Positions 10,443 through 23,900 of a stretch of DNA of 64,000 nt are shown one piece after another (within the stretch, counting starts at the first letter, position 1; each line of letters begins with the position of its first letter). The notes beneath the pieces are model-generated. The model saw only the letters and a program-made list of their open reading frames with translations, searched no databases and had not been told where the DNA came from. A program made the position numbers and the translations under genes. Source of the stretch: Patagioenas fasciata (taxonomy: Eukaryota > Chordata > Aves > Columbiformes > Columbidae); contig NC_092522.1 in NCBI RefSeq assembly GCF_037038585.1, positions 49,699,661 to 49,763,660 on the forward strand. The letters run 5' to 3'.

Positions 10443-13400
10443 CTGAAAGAAAATGTGAGGAGGAAAGAAGACAGATCAGCCTGTTGTAAATACAGTTTCT
10501 CTTTGCTTACAGGCTGAGGTGGTATTGCTCTGTTGAAGTTACAAAGGCAGGAATTTCAGTATTTAGTGCTGGCTGGTCTGACTCTGCCCCCTGAAAAGCC
10601 TAGGGTGAAATGGTCACCAATTTCAATGGTGGTAGCTGGGGAAAGGCTAAGCACGGATTTGACTCCATTACCTGCTGCAGTACCCGAAAGATTCAGCTGG
10701 AAGAAATATGGTTGTGTGCTCTGACTAGTTAGGCTTGCAAACTAGCGTATGCTAGCTCTGGCAAAACATTATAATAATGCACGTATATTGCTTTTCAGAC
10801 CTGGTCAGAGCTATTTCTCCAAACTGCTGCACTAAATCTTGCTGACACACAGATGGGCTAAGTGATTTGCCTGCTCTTACATGGGAAGTGGGTTTGGAAA
10901 CCAGGTCTCTCAAGATCTGAGCACTGAACTGTATGTCTTGTCAGCATAACACTTGGCACTAGCAGAGCATTTTGTGTTTTCATAGCCCAGTCCAAACATT
11001 CATTCTAGCTTCTAGGAAAACACGCTCAAGGCTTTCTTATACCAATGTGCTAACTCTGCTAACATTTTAATAGAACCACCTTTATTTGAATACAGAGCTA
11101 GAAGGGGTAAGCTGAGTTGTACTCTACTGTACAAGCAGTCTTCTGTGGGAAAAGACCACCTGTTGTTTTTTCTGATGAGAAGTATGTGGATGTCACTGAT
11201 GTTTTGGCACAAAGGATCTGGTGTATATTGGGGATAAGAAAGTCATGGGCACATCTATACATACATACACACATGTGCAAACACACTGAAAAATTTTGCA
11301 TTTTTATAATTCTCACTTTTCCTATATCCAGCTTTTTTATAACTAATATCTCTGCTGCACCTTCCCTGGATTTCTAGTATATGATTTTGAATTTGTGTAT
11401 TTGAAATCCAAATGCACTGGAAATTAGACATCTACAACACATTAATCAAACCATTGGTTTTCAGTGATGTATTTTTGTTCCACTAGTTATTTCTTGTTTA
11501 TCATAGCTCTGTTCACCCTTTTTTGCCCTTTCCAATCTCTGCAGAGCTCACTGGATGGGTAAAATGCTAACAGCCTTGTCTGTAGCCAAGCTCTCCTTTC
11601 CATCTTCTTTCTCCAAGGCTTTTTGAGTCAAAACAGCCTTTCAGGTATTGTAATTCTGGCAGCCTCAGCCTTTTGAAAGGACACAGTGCAATGTCTGTCT
11701 CACCAACACTTTAATTTACACGGAGTGGAAGTGTCTGGGTTTAAATCCAGCCATGTCACCTTGCAGCCTGATTTATGATGTATAACCGTATTCACTTCAT
11801 TGAGGCATCCCCAAATATTTCTTGCCTAATAATACTCATGTTGGCAGTATCACCGCTCTCTTGCAAATAAGAAAACTGAGATGCGCAGGTGCTTGGGAAT
11901 TAGGCATACCTTGCCTACGTACATACACCTGCGTTCCCAGGCTGTAGGCCCCTATCTAACAGCTTGGTTTGCAAATGGAGTTTCTGCTGTTGTGATGGTC
12001 CCTCAGGATGTCTGAGCATCTTCCTAGTGAGTACCTGTGGGTCAGGCATGAAATTATTTGTTCCCCAGAAGCATGCAGGGGAGGACCTGCTGTATATCTC
12101 CAGCCCTGTGCCTTCATCCAAGTGTTGTTTTTCCCCATTAACTCCCACCCCATCCTCTAAGTTGGTCCGTAGGCAGCAGCAGTGGTGCTGCCATCCCCTC
12201 CGCTCCCTGCCCTGTATTTGCCTCCCCAGCTCTGGTTTCAGCAAGTGACATACAGCCCTGCAGGGCTTCTTCATTCCTTACAGCCAGTAAAAAAAATTGT
12301 CTTGGGAGGTGTCTTCCCAGCTTCATCCTCACAGTTAGCGTGGACACTGTGCTAGTGCATTCCTAGTCTACTCTCTGCATTTTCTGCATTGGGACAGCTC
12401 AGGAAAACAAACCCAAAAGCCAAGAATTAGAGGTGCTGCCCTTCTCTCTACATTATACAAGTCTTTTGAAGCATTTCTTAATCGTTCCTGTAGCAGCAGG
12501 GAGGATGCCTCTGTGCCACCCAGTCAGGCCATGCCATTAGGCACTGTGGGTGCTCTGTGATTACTCCTCTAGGGCTGCCAGAGCCACCATGACAACTATT
12601 TTCTCATGAGCAGAACCAAGAGGGGCAATTCTCGCTGACAGCACTTAGACTAAGCCAAATCTGTGGAAAGCAAGCGTGTTTTATTCCCTGAAGAAGTCAG
12701 CCCAGAGCCTCTCAGAAAAGCATGAAAACCTGAGTTGAAAAGCTGACATTCCAAGCAAATCCAGTAAGTGTGCTTACTCGCCTCCGTCCTGGTGTGTGTG
12801 TCCCCTCGGGCAGGCTCCTGGTGACACCTCTTCCCCCTGGAGCACTGCAGTGTGATTTATGGTGGACTTACACCCTTTCCATGGAGGGGGGAGGAAGGCC
12901 CTTCCTACGTGTCTGCAGTGGCATTGCGCAAAGCTACTTTACATCACAGGCTGAGGGGCCTAAAAAAGCCAGCTCAGGCCAGACAGGACCTGATGAAACC
13001 TGAGCGCAGCTCAACACTGGCTGCATAGAAAGTTCTAGGGATAGATACACAACCTTTAACCAAGCCCAGCACATCTGCCTAGCCTGTGGTTACATATTTA
13101 CTAAAATGGACACAGGCATTTTACTATACAGAAGTAGTGATTATAGGAGCTGAAAATAACTCAGTCTGTTTTGTGCCAGGCTGAAAGAAATGCAGATTTC
13201 TTTAGTACCCGTATTTGTTGTAGTCAGACCAGATTTTTTTCTTCTCAGAGAAATTGCCTTTTATCTCTACCTTGCAGCCTGGGTACCCATCAGTGAGTGG
13301 GACCTGTATGCTACTGCAGAGTGAAATGATTAAGCTCTCCATTTTTACCCTTTCTTTCCCTCTTGACCTATCCAGAAGATCAAACGTTTGTTCTTTTTCC

Positions 13401-15894
13401 TCTTCAAAACAAAATGTGTTGAAAAGGAGAGGATGAAAGCTAAATGGATGAGGTTACCGCAACCAGATTACTAAGACATCATCCCTCCCATTTTCAGCTT
13501 CCGAAGTCCTGTTTGGCAAAAGGGGGCCATTCGGAGTTCTTTCTGCTGCGTTTTAGATGATCCTCCAGTTTGTTATGCCCCTTCTTCCTCTTCCAGCAAA
13601 TTAACAGTGTATCAAACTGAGGATGATGAAGTTGGGTTAGACTGGGTCTCATTCAGTGCCCCGTTGTGGTTAGTTAAAATCGCATGGTTTTAATGGCAGT
13701 AGGCCTGATTTAACCTCCATGCCCTGATTTTGGAGGGCCAGTCGGAACTGGCTTGTACTGCAATGCCCAGATACACGTTGGCTTCAAGGAGAGAGCTGAG
13801 AGAGAGGGATGTTTTCAGTGTACCTGAGCAGTCAGAGCTGGTGAAGCTGAAGGGGGAGACAGGGACAGCTGAGTCCTGCTGGGGATGGGAAATTTCTGTC
13901 TCTGCAGGCCTGCTTTTCATTTAAACAGTCTGATTACCTTAGCTCTAATGAGGTCTGAAAGCGGTTCTGAGCACAGGACCATATGACATGCAATCACGCA
14001 CACAAGGCTTAAACAAACAGTTTGAAATATTTAAGGTGCTTTGTCCTCTTGTTGCCTGAGCATCTCGCTCGAGGACGCATCTGGTAACAGAGTAGTTCCA
14101 GCGCATTTGTACAAACTCCAGACTGCTATAAAATACATGCTGCCAAGCCATGCATCCAGGCAATAGGAGAAGTAGTTCCTCCATTAAAAATGCATTTTTG
14201 GTCAGCTAAATGCCAAAGAGAATGAGCTGGCTTTGGGGTTGTATCCCCCTTCTTTCCCTCTCACCAGGAGGGTCCTTCCCACAGGCAGGCCAGGGGAGAA
14301 AGCTGGTCCCTTAATGGCCAGTGGAGGTGTGGGTGAGATGTGTAACAGCGCAGCCCAAATCTGGGTCTTCTGCACCACCACCTGCCCAGGTCCACATGAG
14401 GCAGGAGGCAACAGTGATGTGCACGAGTGGCCAGACCATGCCGTGCTTGTGAGCTGTAGCTCGTTTGCTACATCCTCCCACGCAAAGCCTGAATACAGGG
14501 AAAAACAAACTCAGCCCAGCAGTCTCAGTATCTAGTACACAGAAGCCAAGGTTGTTGCAGTGAAGGACACATTGTGCTCTGTAAAACTCTGAAAAGTATC
14601 CTTATTTACAAGAATTATTGACTTTGACTATTAAGCTACATGTGATGATAATAAGACAAACAACAGCTGTCACACTTATGTGTTTACTGTGGACAAATAA
14701 ATGCTGGAAGAGGGAATCACATAACCTACAGTCCCTGTACTTTTTTTTCCTTAGATCATTATGCCCCTATGTGTGATTCAGAAGTGCTGCTTTGGTACCC
14801 AGGGGACATTCTTGTTTTGGTACCTCCAGCTTCCAGCTCCCCGTGATCCATGACCAAGTCATGCTGCAGCTCCTGGTGGTCTCCTTTAGCTGTGGGCACC
14901 AGCCCCAGAGCAGGCATCCCTGGCCGCAGGGGATGCTGCCCCACAGAAGCAGGGGAGCAGAAGGTGGCTGAACAGTAACTCCTGTGTGTGGTGTTCTGGT
15001 GGCTCTGTCACATTAAGAAATTCAGGTTTCAAAGAACTATAGACATAGGTTTTAGTTGAAAGTTCTCAGTTCCGCCCGTTCTGCCCTTCCCCCTCCCCCC
15101 CCCCAATAAATAAAGTGATTGAATTAAAATACCCAGCTTTCTCCAGAAAAAAGTTTCACCAGAAGGTGTTCAATGACCGCTTTCATCACAGTGCTCCTCC
15201 TGCTTCAGACTACCAGGAATTTGGCTGGCCTCAGTAGTAAGGGAGAGCCTTTGATTTCAGCTTATGTTTATGCCCTACTACAAAGCTCAGACACAGCCCC
15301 GACTAATTTGCTGGTCACATATACTCATTCAATTAATATTCCCCTATTAAGATGCATCACACACTAGCACACTTCTTAGATCCTTGTCTTTTATCTTCTC
15401 ACAGTTTCTACTAAAAGAGAAGTTTTTAGACTATGAAGAACACACACTGCTACACCTGGAATGTATTTTATCCTAGTAGGACTTAATTACAGCTAGTTTT
15501 TCATTTTACTTCTAAGCCATTTTTAAGCAAGAGTGCACAACCATTATTTCAATTACTACATATGGGCCCATTTGTTGGGCTTTTTATTGTTGGGTTGCCA
15601 TGGTTTTAAGAACAAGCATGTCCTTAAAGATAGAGCTTCAGCTTCAGAGAGAAGAGACTATCCTGCCTGTCAGCCCTGGTGTCTGAGGATTTGGATCCTC
15701 AAAGAGAGCTGTACCAGAAAACCTGCATCAGCTCAAACCTGGGTGAAAAGCTTTCCAGCAACTAGGAACCAAACAAGGCAGTTCCCAAAGGCATCACCTG
15801 TGCAAAGCAAGCCCAAGGCTCACACACATTCCCTATCAAATCCTGCCTTGCAACAGCCACAGTAAAGGTACAAAGAAACACAGACCTCTCAAAC
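10443..15894 (-). other. Probable AGT intron 1
   Basis: No exon-like coding segment was recognised here on either strand. Open frames are short and unrelated to known proteins. A C-rich run lies at 15088-15104. The stretch is read as the intron between the candidate non-coding exon 1 and the first coding exon; its left end is firm, its right end depends on the promoter call. Confidence 0.5.
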
Positions 15895-15955
15895 CTGCTC
15901 TTCAGAGAAGAGGTTCACGTTCTCCTTTTGCCCCACTCTTCCTGATTTCAGAACG
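15895..15955 (-). other. AGT: Candidate AGT non-coding exon 1
   Basis: Placed from a TATA box at 15986-15980 (about 30 nt before the inferred start near 15955) to a good donor, GAGCAG/GTTTGAG, at 15895. AGT genes of mammals have a short untranslated first exon of a few tens of bases, and this one is about 60. The exact start is inferred, not seen. Confidence 0.4.
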
Positions 15956-15979
15956 GGGCGGGGGGGACTCTGCTCCCCC

Positions 15980-16003
15980 TTTTATATTCCCCCTTGCATA
16001 AGC
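15980..16003 (-). promoter_or_regulatory. AGT: Candidate AGT core promoter: TATA box and C/EBP-like site
   Basis: On the minus strand, AATATAAAAGGGGG is a strong TATA element at about 15988-15980. Directly upstream is GCTTATGCAAG (16003-15993), close to the TTATGCAA-type sites bound by C/EBP and PAR-bZIP factors, which drive liver genes including AGT. The distance to the first coding exon is about 5.5 kb. No other TATA box of this quality in the right orientation was noticed upstream of that exon. Confidence 0.45.
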
Positions 16004-16974
16004 GGGGCCCTCCCTCCTCCCCCCTCACTGCCCTCATTTCCCTTCAAAACCTGCCTCTGTTTTTCCTGCTTGTTATTCATGGTCACTGCTGAGAGGGAGC
16101 AAAGAGGGGTGGAAAAACACCGGTGCTGTGGTTACAGATTCCCTCACAGCCCTGCTCCCCATCTCTTTGCTCTGCTGAGATATTTATCAAGAAGTGCTAG
16201 CAAGGAAGCGCTCCCCTGCCCCATAGCTAGCGCTGCTTCATGTAAAACTGTCAAATAGGCTTCAGAAATTCTAAACCTACAGCTGGCAGCAAGTAATTTG
16301 GTCTTGAATGGGAAAATCATTCTGTCCAAGCTAGAATTTCTATTGATTGGCCAGGCGGCTATTCTTTCACTGAAGAACATCGTGTCTCCATGCTGTCAAA
16401 AAGTGTTTTCATTGATCCAGATAATTCTGGGAAAGACTGTATAAAATTCAGCACTTTCTGTGGAGACAATAGTAAATATTTTATTCTGTTTTATTGAGTT
16501 TGTTTCCCAGTTTTGCCAAATTTTGCTCTGAGATGTGAACTCAAAGGAGGCAGACATAGTCCTGTGATGATATTCTTGTCTCCTGCGAGGTTATGGCGAG
16601 AGTCATGGAGGAGGGATGATAAACTACTCTGCTTAGCCTCAGACCACAGACACAGGCTCTTCCTAGGTTGAGTTGGCATGTCTGACCTACATAGATTAGG
16701 AATTAATATATGGCTAACTCAGACATAATAGCATGTACATGGTCATTATCATTCTTTACTAAATTTGAGGGCTTCTGTTTTTAAAAACTAAAAGTACCTT
16801 GAGTGAGAAGTAGGCCAAAACCTGTTCATTTTTACAACTTGTGGGTCGATGTTGGTAATCATTAACTTCTACATCCCATCAGCATTCCTAATGTTCCCTC
16901 TCTCTTCTGCTTTGGTGAGGGAAGACAGTGTGGATTCTGAAGAAGGCTCCCAATTGAGAGGGCAAATATACACT

Positions 16975-17016
16975 GGGAAAAGGAAAGGGAAAGGGAAAGA
17001 AAGGGAAAGAGAAAAG
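16975..17016. repeat. Purine (GGGAAA)n simple repeat
   Basis: Runs of GGGAAA and GGGAAAGA repeated about six times with small changes. Confidence 0.85.
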
Positions 17017-17070
17017 ATGTTCATGTGGGAGGACTGGAAGAAATGAAGACAGAAAATTCATTGGCTAGTG

Positions 17071-17746
17071 CAGTGGTTGCCCCAGGTGTGGCAGGCCATC
17101 AGGACAGCAGAAGGACCACGTTTTTGAGACATCCAGGAAAGCTTTGAGGAGCAGCCAAGTGCCTGTGGAAATCAAGACACTTCAGTTTGGAAGAGAAACC
17201 ACTGGTACAGGGAGTATAAACATAAAACGATGAAGGTAAACAGAAAGTCCTGGGTCACTGTTTTGTCAGAACGCCAGAATCAGTGGGTTCCCAGCAAAAT
17301 TATCAAGCAACAGATGTAAATGAAAAGAAGGGCCCTTTTGCATGTATAAACTGCAGGAGGCACTGCTGTAGGATGCTGCAGAGACCAAAACTCTTAACTG
17401 GTATAAAAAGAGATTAAATGAAATCACAGAGGGCAGTGGCATCGGAAGCTGCAGAACATGATGGCTCAGGTGCGATCGCTAACTTGGGAAGTCCCTGGAC
17501 AACCAGCTGTCACGAATTTTAGCTGGATCCATATAACAGCTTCTCTCTAAAGGTTTGTCTTCAACTTGCCGTGGAAATAGAGATGTCTGAGCTGAGGCCA
17601 GCTTATGCTGGCTCATTTTGCAGCACAGCTTGGAAATACTCTTTCAGCAGAGCTATGCCAGGGAAACATCACACCCAGCAAACCTGATCCTCACCCCCAG
17701 TGTTGCTAGGCTGTGCTCCTGTGCACAGCACGTTTAGGAACCACTG
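17071..17746. mobile_element. Possible non-autonomous hAT-type element
   Basis: The left end begins CAGTGGTTGCCCCAGG and the right end, read in reverse complement, begins CAGTGGTTCCTAAACG. CAGTGGTTCYCAAAC-type ends are typical of hAT (Charlie/MER) elements. The 676-bp span has no transposase frame. The 8-bp flanks (GGCTAGTG and CTATGCTT) do not form a clear target-site duplication, so age decay or chance pairing are both possible. Confidence 0.3.
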
Positions 17747-18822
17747 CTATGCTTTCTTCAAAATCACTACAATGGTCTTTCAAAGAGATGGACTGCTTTG
17801 AAATTTGGTCCACCTTTTTGAAAGACCCTGTGTAAGCCCTGAAAAATATGAGCAACTTTCAAAAACTGTGGGCAGGCTCTTAGTATTAATTAACCACTTC
17901 TCAGGTTTTTTTTTTTCTGTCTTAATCAGGGTACATGTACCATCCAGTGGTTGAGTTACTGCCCTGGAATCTGAAATTTGTCTCTGTCTCCTGCCAGACC
18001 TTTGGGCTCTGTTCTCACTTCAGATGCACACAAAGTACTTGGTGCCTTTTTGCAAAGCAAATAAGGAGGGAAGAAGTGGTACAGCTCTGCCAATGGGTCA
18101 AGAAGGTTTGTATACATTAGTAAACCAATTTTCTCCCATTCCATGAGAACTATGGCAAGCTGCCATGGGCCTGATTGTATTTGTTTATTTTTGCTATCTC
18201 TGCTGGGGAAAGGCTGTGCAAAGTAATTTTTTTAACCATTTTAATAAAACTTTGATAAGGAATAGGTTTGCACGTCATTTTTTTCCCATGGTTTCTCTGT
18301 ACACCTAACCTCTGCCCTTCTTAGCCCAAAACACTTTTTTGTAAAAGCAGCTAGTGAACATGGGGGATGTACTCAACTTGCCCAATTTTTTTGTGTAAAG
18401 AGGATTGCAAAAATGCTTTTCAATAATAGAATTCAAAGTACAGATGATGAAACAGAGAGATTATCTCACTTCTGCCACAGGTTTTCCAGCAAGGAGCAAT
18501 GGAAAAATCAGTAACATGGTTGGTACAAACCCCCAGGACTACGCGTGTCAGCCCTGTGCTGGGACAGAGGGACGCGGCGTGCCAGTCTGGACGATGCCAA
18601 CATGCACGTGGTGAGTGGGCAGCTGGAGAGCTGAACTGGGTATCCAGGGTCTCCCCAAAAGGGCCCACGTGTGGCACTGTGCCCCCTCCTTGCAGGAGGA
18701 GAGGTGACCTGGCTGTGCCGGCTGCCCCAGCAGCCACCGCCCTGATGGTGCTACAAACCTGCTGTGAAGGAGGAGAGAGCATCACCATCTCCCCATCTCT
18801 TTCTGCTGCTCAAGGAATCTTT

Positions 18823-19087
18823 AGTGACCAATGACAGAACCCGGGGGAATGGCAGGAAGATGTGCGGGGGAGGTTTAGGTTGGACATCAGAAAAAGGTTC
18901 TTCACCCAGAGGCTGATGGAGCACTGGAACAGGCTCCGCAGGGAGGTGTCACAGCCCCAAGCCTGACAGAAGAGACTGGACAACGCCCTCAGACACATGG
19001 TGTGAGCTGTGGAGTTGTCATATGCAGGAACAGGAGTTGGACTTGATGATCCTTGTAGGTCCCTTCCAACTCAGGCCGTTCTATGAT
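18823..19087 (+). repeat. CR1 LINE 3' portion
   Basis: Includes GGGGAGGTTTAGGTTGGACA, then CACTGGAACAGGCTCCGCAG, and ends with GTTGGACTTGATGATCCTTG and CCAACTCAGGCCGTTCTATG. In the plus frame it encodes a decayed reverse-transcriptase C-terminal tail ([20 protein letters not shown]). The 5' part is missing, as is usual for CR1. Confidence 0.9.
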
Positions 19088-20987
19088 CAACCACTTCGAA
19101 AGAGCCCAGCACAGCAGGTCTTGCAAAGGTTGCAAAGGCATGGCTGTGTGCACGGTGTGTGTGGGCAAGGAGAGTTTCCCACACTGAGGATCTCAAAAAA
19201 CTTCACGGTCTAATGATTCTATTGGTGATCTACGGTTGATTTTGGGTCCTTCCCTGCAATAGGTGGTGTGCTTGTGAGGAGAAAGAGACAATCTTGGACC
19301 AAAAGAGCCAGGACAGAGCATGTCTGTCTGAAGAGGGAAAGCGGACGTGAAGAGGTGACATGATTCACCTTCAGCCATGTAGCAGTTTGGTAACATCTCA
19401 AGGACAAGCATACATGTCTCTTAATGTCCAGCCTGGTGTGTTACCTGTTTGATCACGCTGTATCTGCATCCCTCAGGTGAGAACCGCAAGGCAGATGAGC
19501 AGGCATGGCAGTGCCTGCACAACGAGATGGCTGCCTCAAAGAGCTGGGGCCAGCTTTGTTAACACAGTTGTTATGCTTTTTGTCATGCTCTCCTGCCAAA
19601 TGTCTTTGTATCAGGGAGGGATTTTGCACTGTCCAAATATTTCTTAGCTGGGTCAGCCACTGAATTCTTCAAGCTGTTCCCCAAGATGAGAGGAGCAGCC
19701 AGGTGAGCACCCTCTTGGAGACGCCAAAATATTCAACTCCAAAAGGCTCTACCACCAAATGTCTCACTCAGGGAGTGGTTTTAATCATATAAGGTTTATG
19801 CAGCTCATCAGTGAGAAACTCACTGGCTCCTTCCCCGCTGTGGAGGTTATGGGACTTTCATTTTCTGGAGTCATAGCCACTGAAAAGCAGCTCTCACCCA
19901 GCCAGCTAAATACAGGGGCAAAACTGTGACTCTTTTGGGCTGGCAGCAGCAATTTTCACTACTCCAAACACAATCTATAGTATAAAAAAGGACAGACCAA
20001 TTTTGTGACCTAGAGATAGGGGTGTGCCTTTCTGATTTGCTTTAATTTGAGGTGTACATGACAAAATTGCTGGCCACATTGGACACCCTCCTGCTTTCAG
20101 ATCGTGGTAGAAAGATGGAAAGGAAGGAAGCAGAGAGACAGAGACTGAGCCAGGCAGCATTCCCCTAAGGCTGCCCAGGTTGCCAGAGGCTTGCAGGGTC
20201 TCTCTCCTCAGGGCTGTGGTGCAGACCCATCCCTTCTTTCAGGTTCAGCTCCAGCCACTCAACACAGAAGTGGGACTCAACTTCGCATGCCAGGGCTGAT
20301 GTGGAGCTATTCACCAGTGCGAAGCCTGGAAAAGAAGTGAACAAGGTGAAGAGAAGCACTAATCAATCCAGGCAGCTGCAGAACTGCAGGGATTGCTGCA
20401 GATCCCTCTCTCCTTAGCCAAAGCTGCCTCCATGTGGAACGCTTCTGCATCGTCGCTCGGCAGGGGCTGTGCTGGGCACCCGCCGGTGCAGCTGCAGGGC
20501 CAGTCGCATTTGGAAATGTTATTACGTTACCTCACTTTGTTAAATCAATAATTCTGAAAGCAAGAGGAGGGAATTGAATTTTCTGTGTTTTCAATAAGTG
20601 GCAAAAATCAGTCTTCACGCAGATCAGAATTTCCTGCTCTTTTGTTTTCACTGGGCTATTTTGACAGAAAGGCTCAAATGTTTGCTGCAGTTTTGGGTTC
20701 CTGTTATTTTTACTTTGCTCTTTTTTCCCATCTTTTCAATGGTAAGTGTAAAAACATGAAATAACATTTTAGCCTACTGCTTAAGGGATAAAGCTGAAGA
20801 GCAGTAAATTCAGCCTAGGATATTACTAGCGAGAAAAGAATTAAGATTGCCTCCTGGTCAGGATGCTGAAACACACCCCGATGAAAGCCTCTGCAAACCA
20901 TAAGCTCCCAAAAAAAAAGATCAGTGGGTGCTCTTACAGCTATTCTCCCAGGAAAAGTTAAGCTCCCATAGGGATTTCCTCTGACTC

Positions 20988-20999
20988 GGGGGTGGGGGG
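20988..20999 (+). repeat. G-rich run
   Basis: GGGGGTGGGGGG; could pair into a quadruplex only with intermolecular or bulged forms. No neighbouring gene feature. Confidence 0.5.
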
Positions 21000-23900
21000 T
21001 GGAAGACATGCTGCAACTTGGCTCCTCTCCCACACTGCCACTTGGTGTTTCACAGTCTAAAGAAAGAATTAAAACAATCTTAAAAGCCCTCTTTTGTTTG
21101 TAAAATGGCCCCTCCTCCGAAGTAATGAATTAATGCAGCAGTGTAGGCTTAGCTCTGACAATAGCCTGGAACAACAGCCTGGAAAGCTGCGCCTGTTTGG
21201 CTGGATAGAGCACTTAGATGGCTGTCTAATGATGATATTTCAGCTGCCAGCACAGATCATGTTGTCATTACTTACTAAAGTACAGAAGAAGACACGTTTC
21301 GTGTGTCTTTCTGGGTGCACAAAAAGTGCAGGAAGCCCATGGGGTGAGGCTGGGCAGAGAGGGGACAGGCGGAGCAAAGATGCCTCCCAGGCCTGGGGTG
21401 CTGTAAGCATTGAGGTAACCTGGGCAAGGTGGGCTACAGTGGGCAAGCTGCTCCAGGAGGTCACCCCAACTCAGGGTGACAGATAAGCACCCACCTCCCC
21501 TTGGCCCTGCAAGATGTCTGGTCCATGTCAGGTTTCCATAGTCAGGCATGGCAGTGGGCAGTGATGGCAAAGCTGCAGGTGGTGTGAGCATGGATTAGTC
21601 ATAAGACTGCATGCAGGACTGACATTGCTTTAAGAAGAGGACCTTGTGCTGTTACACAGCACAGTGAAAGCAGCCAGGTTGTGGCCTCTGGCCTCCCACT
21701 GCTATGCAAATTGACAATGGACATTCACTGTAGTTTTAGGATTCTCCTTTGAATGAGATTTTTATATCCTGCAGTTCCTCCAAGATATTTTTTTCTTTAA
21801 TCAGCTTAGGGCAGGATTTTCAAAGGGCACTTCTTAAAACCCCTCCCCCTGATTTCCAGTACCCTTTTTCTCTTTACTCTCCAGCACTTTTCACTAGGCT
21901 GCTCACAACATTTCACAGGGCAGTCCAGTCTTCAGGCCTGGCTTGCAGTCCCTGCACAACCCCTGAAGCCCTGCATGATCTTTCTCACATCCCCTCCCTC
22001 TGCCTAACTTCTGCCTTTGGAAGTGAGGAGGATGCTCCAGTCCCTCTGTAGCGAACCCTGGAAATGCCAGAGGAAGTGTGTACTACCTTATTGCTGAAAA
22101 CTGAAGGAAAAGTCCTTAAAAAGCAGCCTCAGGCTGGGCTCAATTACATCTGGTTTCAACTGTTGTTAGAGCAATATAGCATGTTAGCAAAGACATGTGC
22201 AGGAGCATGTGCAAGCCCTGCCAGGCTGCAAACCACTGGGCAGAAGTCCATGCTCTGCATTGAGCCAAAGCAACGGAAAGTAGAAGAAGCAACATGGTTT
22301 CATGTGACCGTGACTGTGGCATTTGGATTCAAATCAATGCAATGTTCAGAGGGCGCCAAGCAGTATGAAATGAGACTAATCTCAGAGGCAGAACAAAGAT
22401 GTTTTATATAATTTCATACAAATTCAGAGGAGGAAGGAAGTACAGAGAGCTGCTGAGCTTCACAGATGGTATCTCTGTCCACACAAAAACATCTACTCTT
22501 AAATCTTTGTAAATATAAAGAAGAGCTATAAAGGGAACAAGACAAAACCAGTGAGGTCTCTCAAACCAGTCCCTTAGAGAAGGTCAGATAACTGAATGCC
22601 AGCAGGCTGGCTTAGCCAGCAGGCAACAAGCACTGCAGAATGTGGGATCAGTCAGATCAAAGGCTATGGATAAACCCTCCAACATTAAACTGATGACAAG
22701 GCATGAGGTTTAATGACAACAGCATTATGAAAGATTTAATCAGGTTGCTGCCATTTGAATAACTGACTCTAAACCCTGAATGACCAAGGTCTACCTGATG
22801 TTGATGGGGAAGGAATTACGTAAGTGTGACTCAGAAAAGCACATGCCAGATACTGAACAGCGGGGGCTGAAAGTAAGAGCCATAGCATGATGCTAAGCAG
22901 GAGGTCAAGGAGAAGTGGAAATTGTAGTTTCCTACATCAGGCTTTTGGGTTCCCTTTGTGTCACCTTTTACTCCATGAACTACAGCTGGAAAGAGAGACT
23001 AAGAGTCTCCCTTAGATAAAAAGCCATTAAAACCACAGAAAACCCAATCAGACTTTCTCCTTTCTTGATGAAAACAAGAAGATCTGAGGAAGCCTGACCT
23101 GATAGCATTGATAATAGAAAAAGAAATGGCAGAAATTACTCTGCTTCTGTTCCTTTCATTGGTAAGCATGTCTGAGGCTCTGTTCTCAGCAGAGGATGCT
23201 CACCCTCTGCCAGAGCCACTGCTTCTTCAGTGCAGCACCCACCTGGACCCCTCTGTGGGTGTCACAGGATGAGCAGCATGGCTAGACAGGAGGGCGATGC
23301 CTGCAAGCAGCCACAGTTGTGCTGGTTTTCACACTCTCTGCATGCTTTGGAGACATGGCTGCAGGTAACAGATAAAACTCCTGGTGTTTCAGAAACAGGC
23401 AGTTAATGGTAGTGCCTGGAGGAAAGCAGCATTCAGCTCTAACCTGTGTTGCCAGCCTGTGCATCACTTGTGCTGCCACACTGTCACCTTGAAATCTTGC
23501 CTGATCATGCAGCTTGTAAAGAGATATCTGCAGACCACAGGGGCCTAATGGTTTCCAGAGGTGGCCTGCTGGGAATTAATTTCATTTCATCTGACATCCA
23601 TCTTTCGGCCAGAGCTGCCTTCACAACCTGTCAGGCACTCATTTAGCAGAGCAAGGACAGACCTGCCTTGTCATAGTTGCTGTGAGAGGCTGGTGGGCTG
23701 GAAACCTGCTGTCCCTGAGACACTGTAATTGTGAGCATTTTATTGCTCAAGGCTGCCTTGTATCGCTTTAATGTCACAATATGTCTATTGGAACAGCGTA
23801 CCAAATGAAAATGTACAGACCCTGGTGTCACAGCCTCTTATCATCTGTGTTCAACTGCTGTTCAGGGAGTATTAAAATCTGCTTTTACTCAGTGGACCAG

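Noticed and set aside
9790-10517. Several plus-strand frames of 67-144 codons
   Set aside because: Antisense shadows of the first AGT coding exon, which is conserved in sequence on the minus strand.
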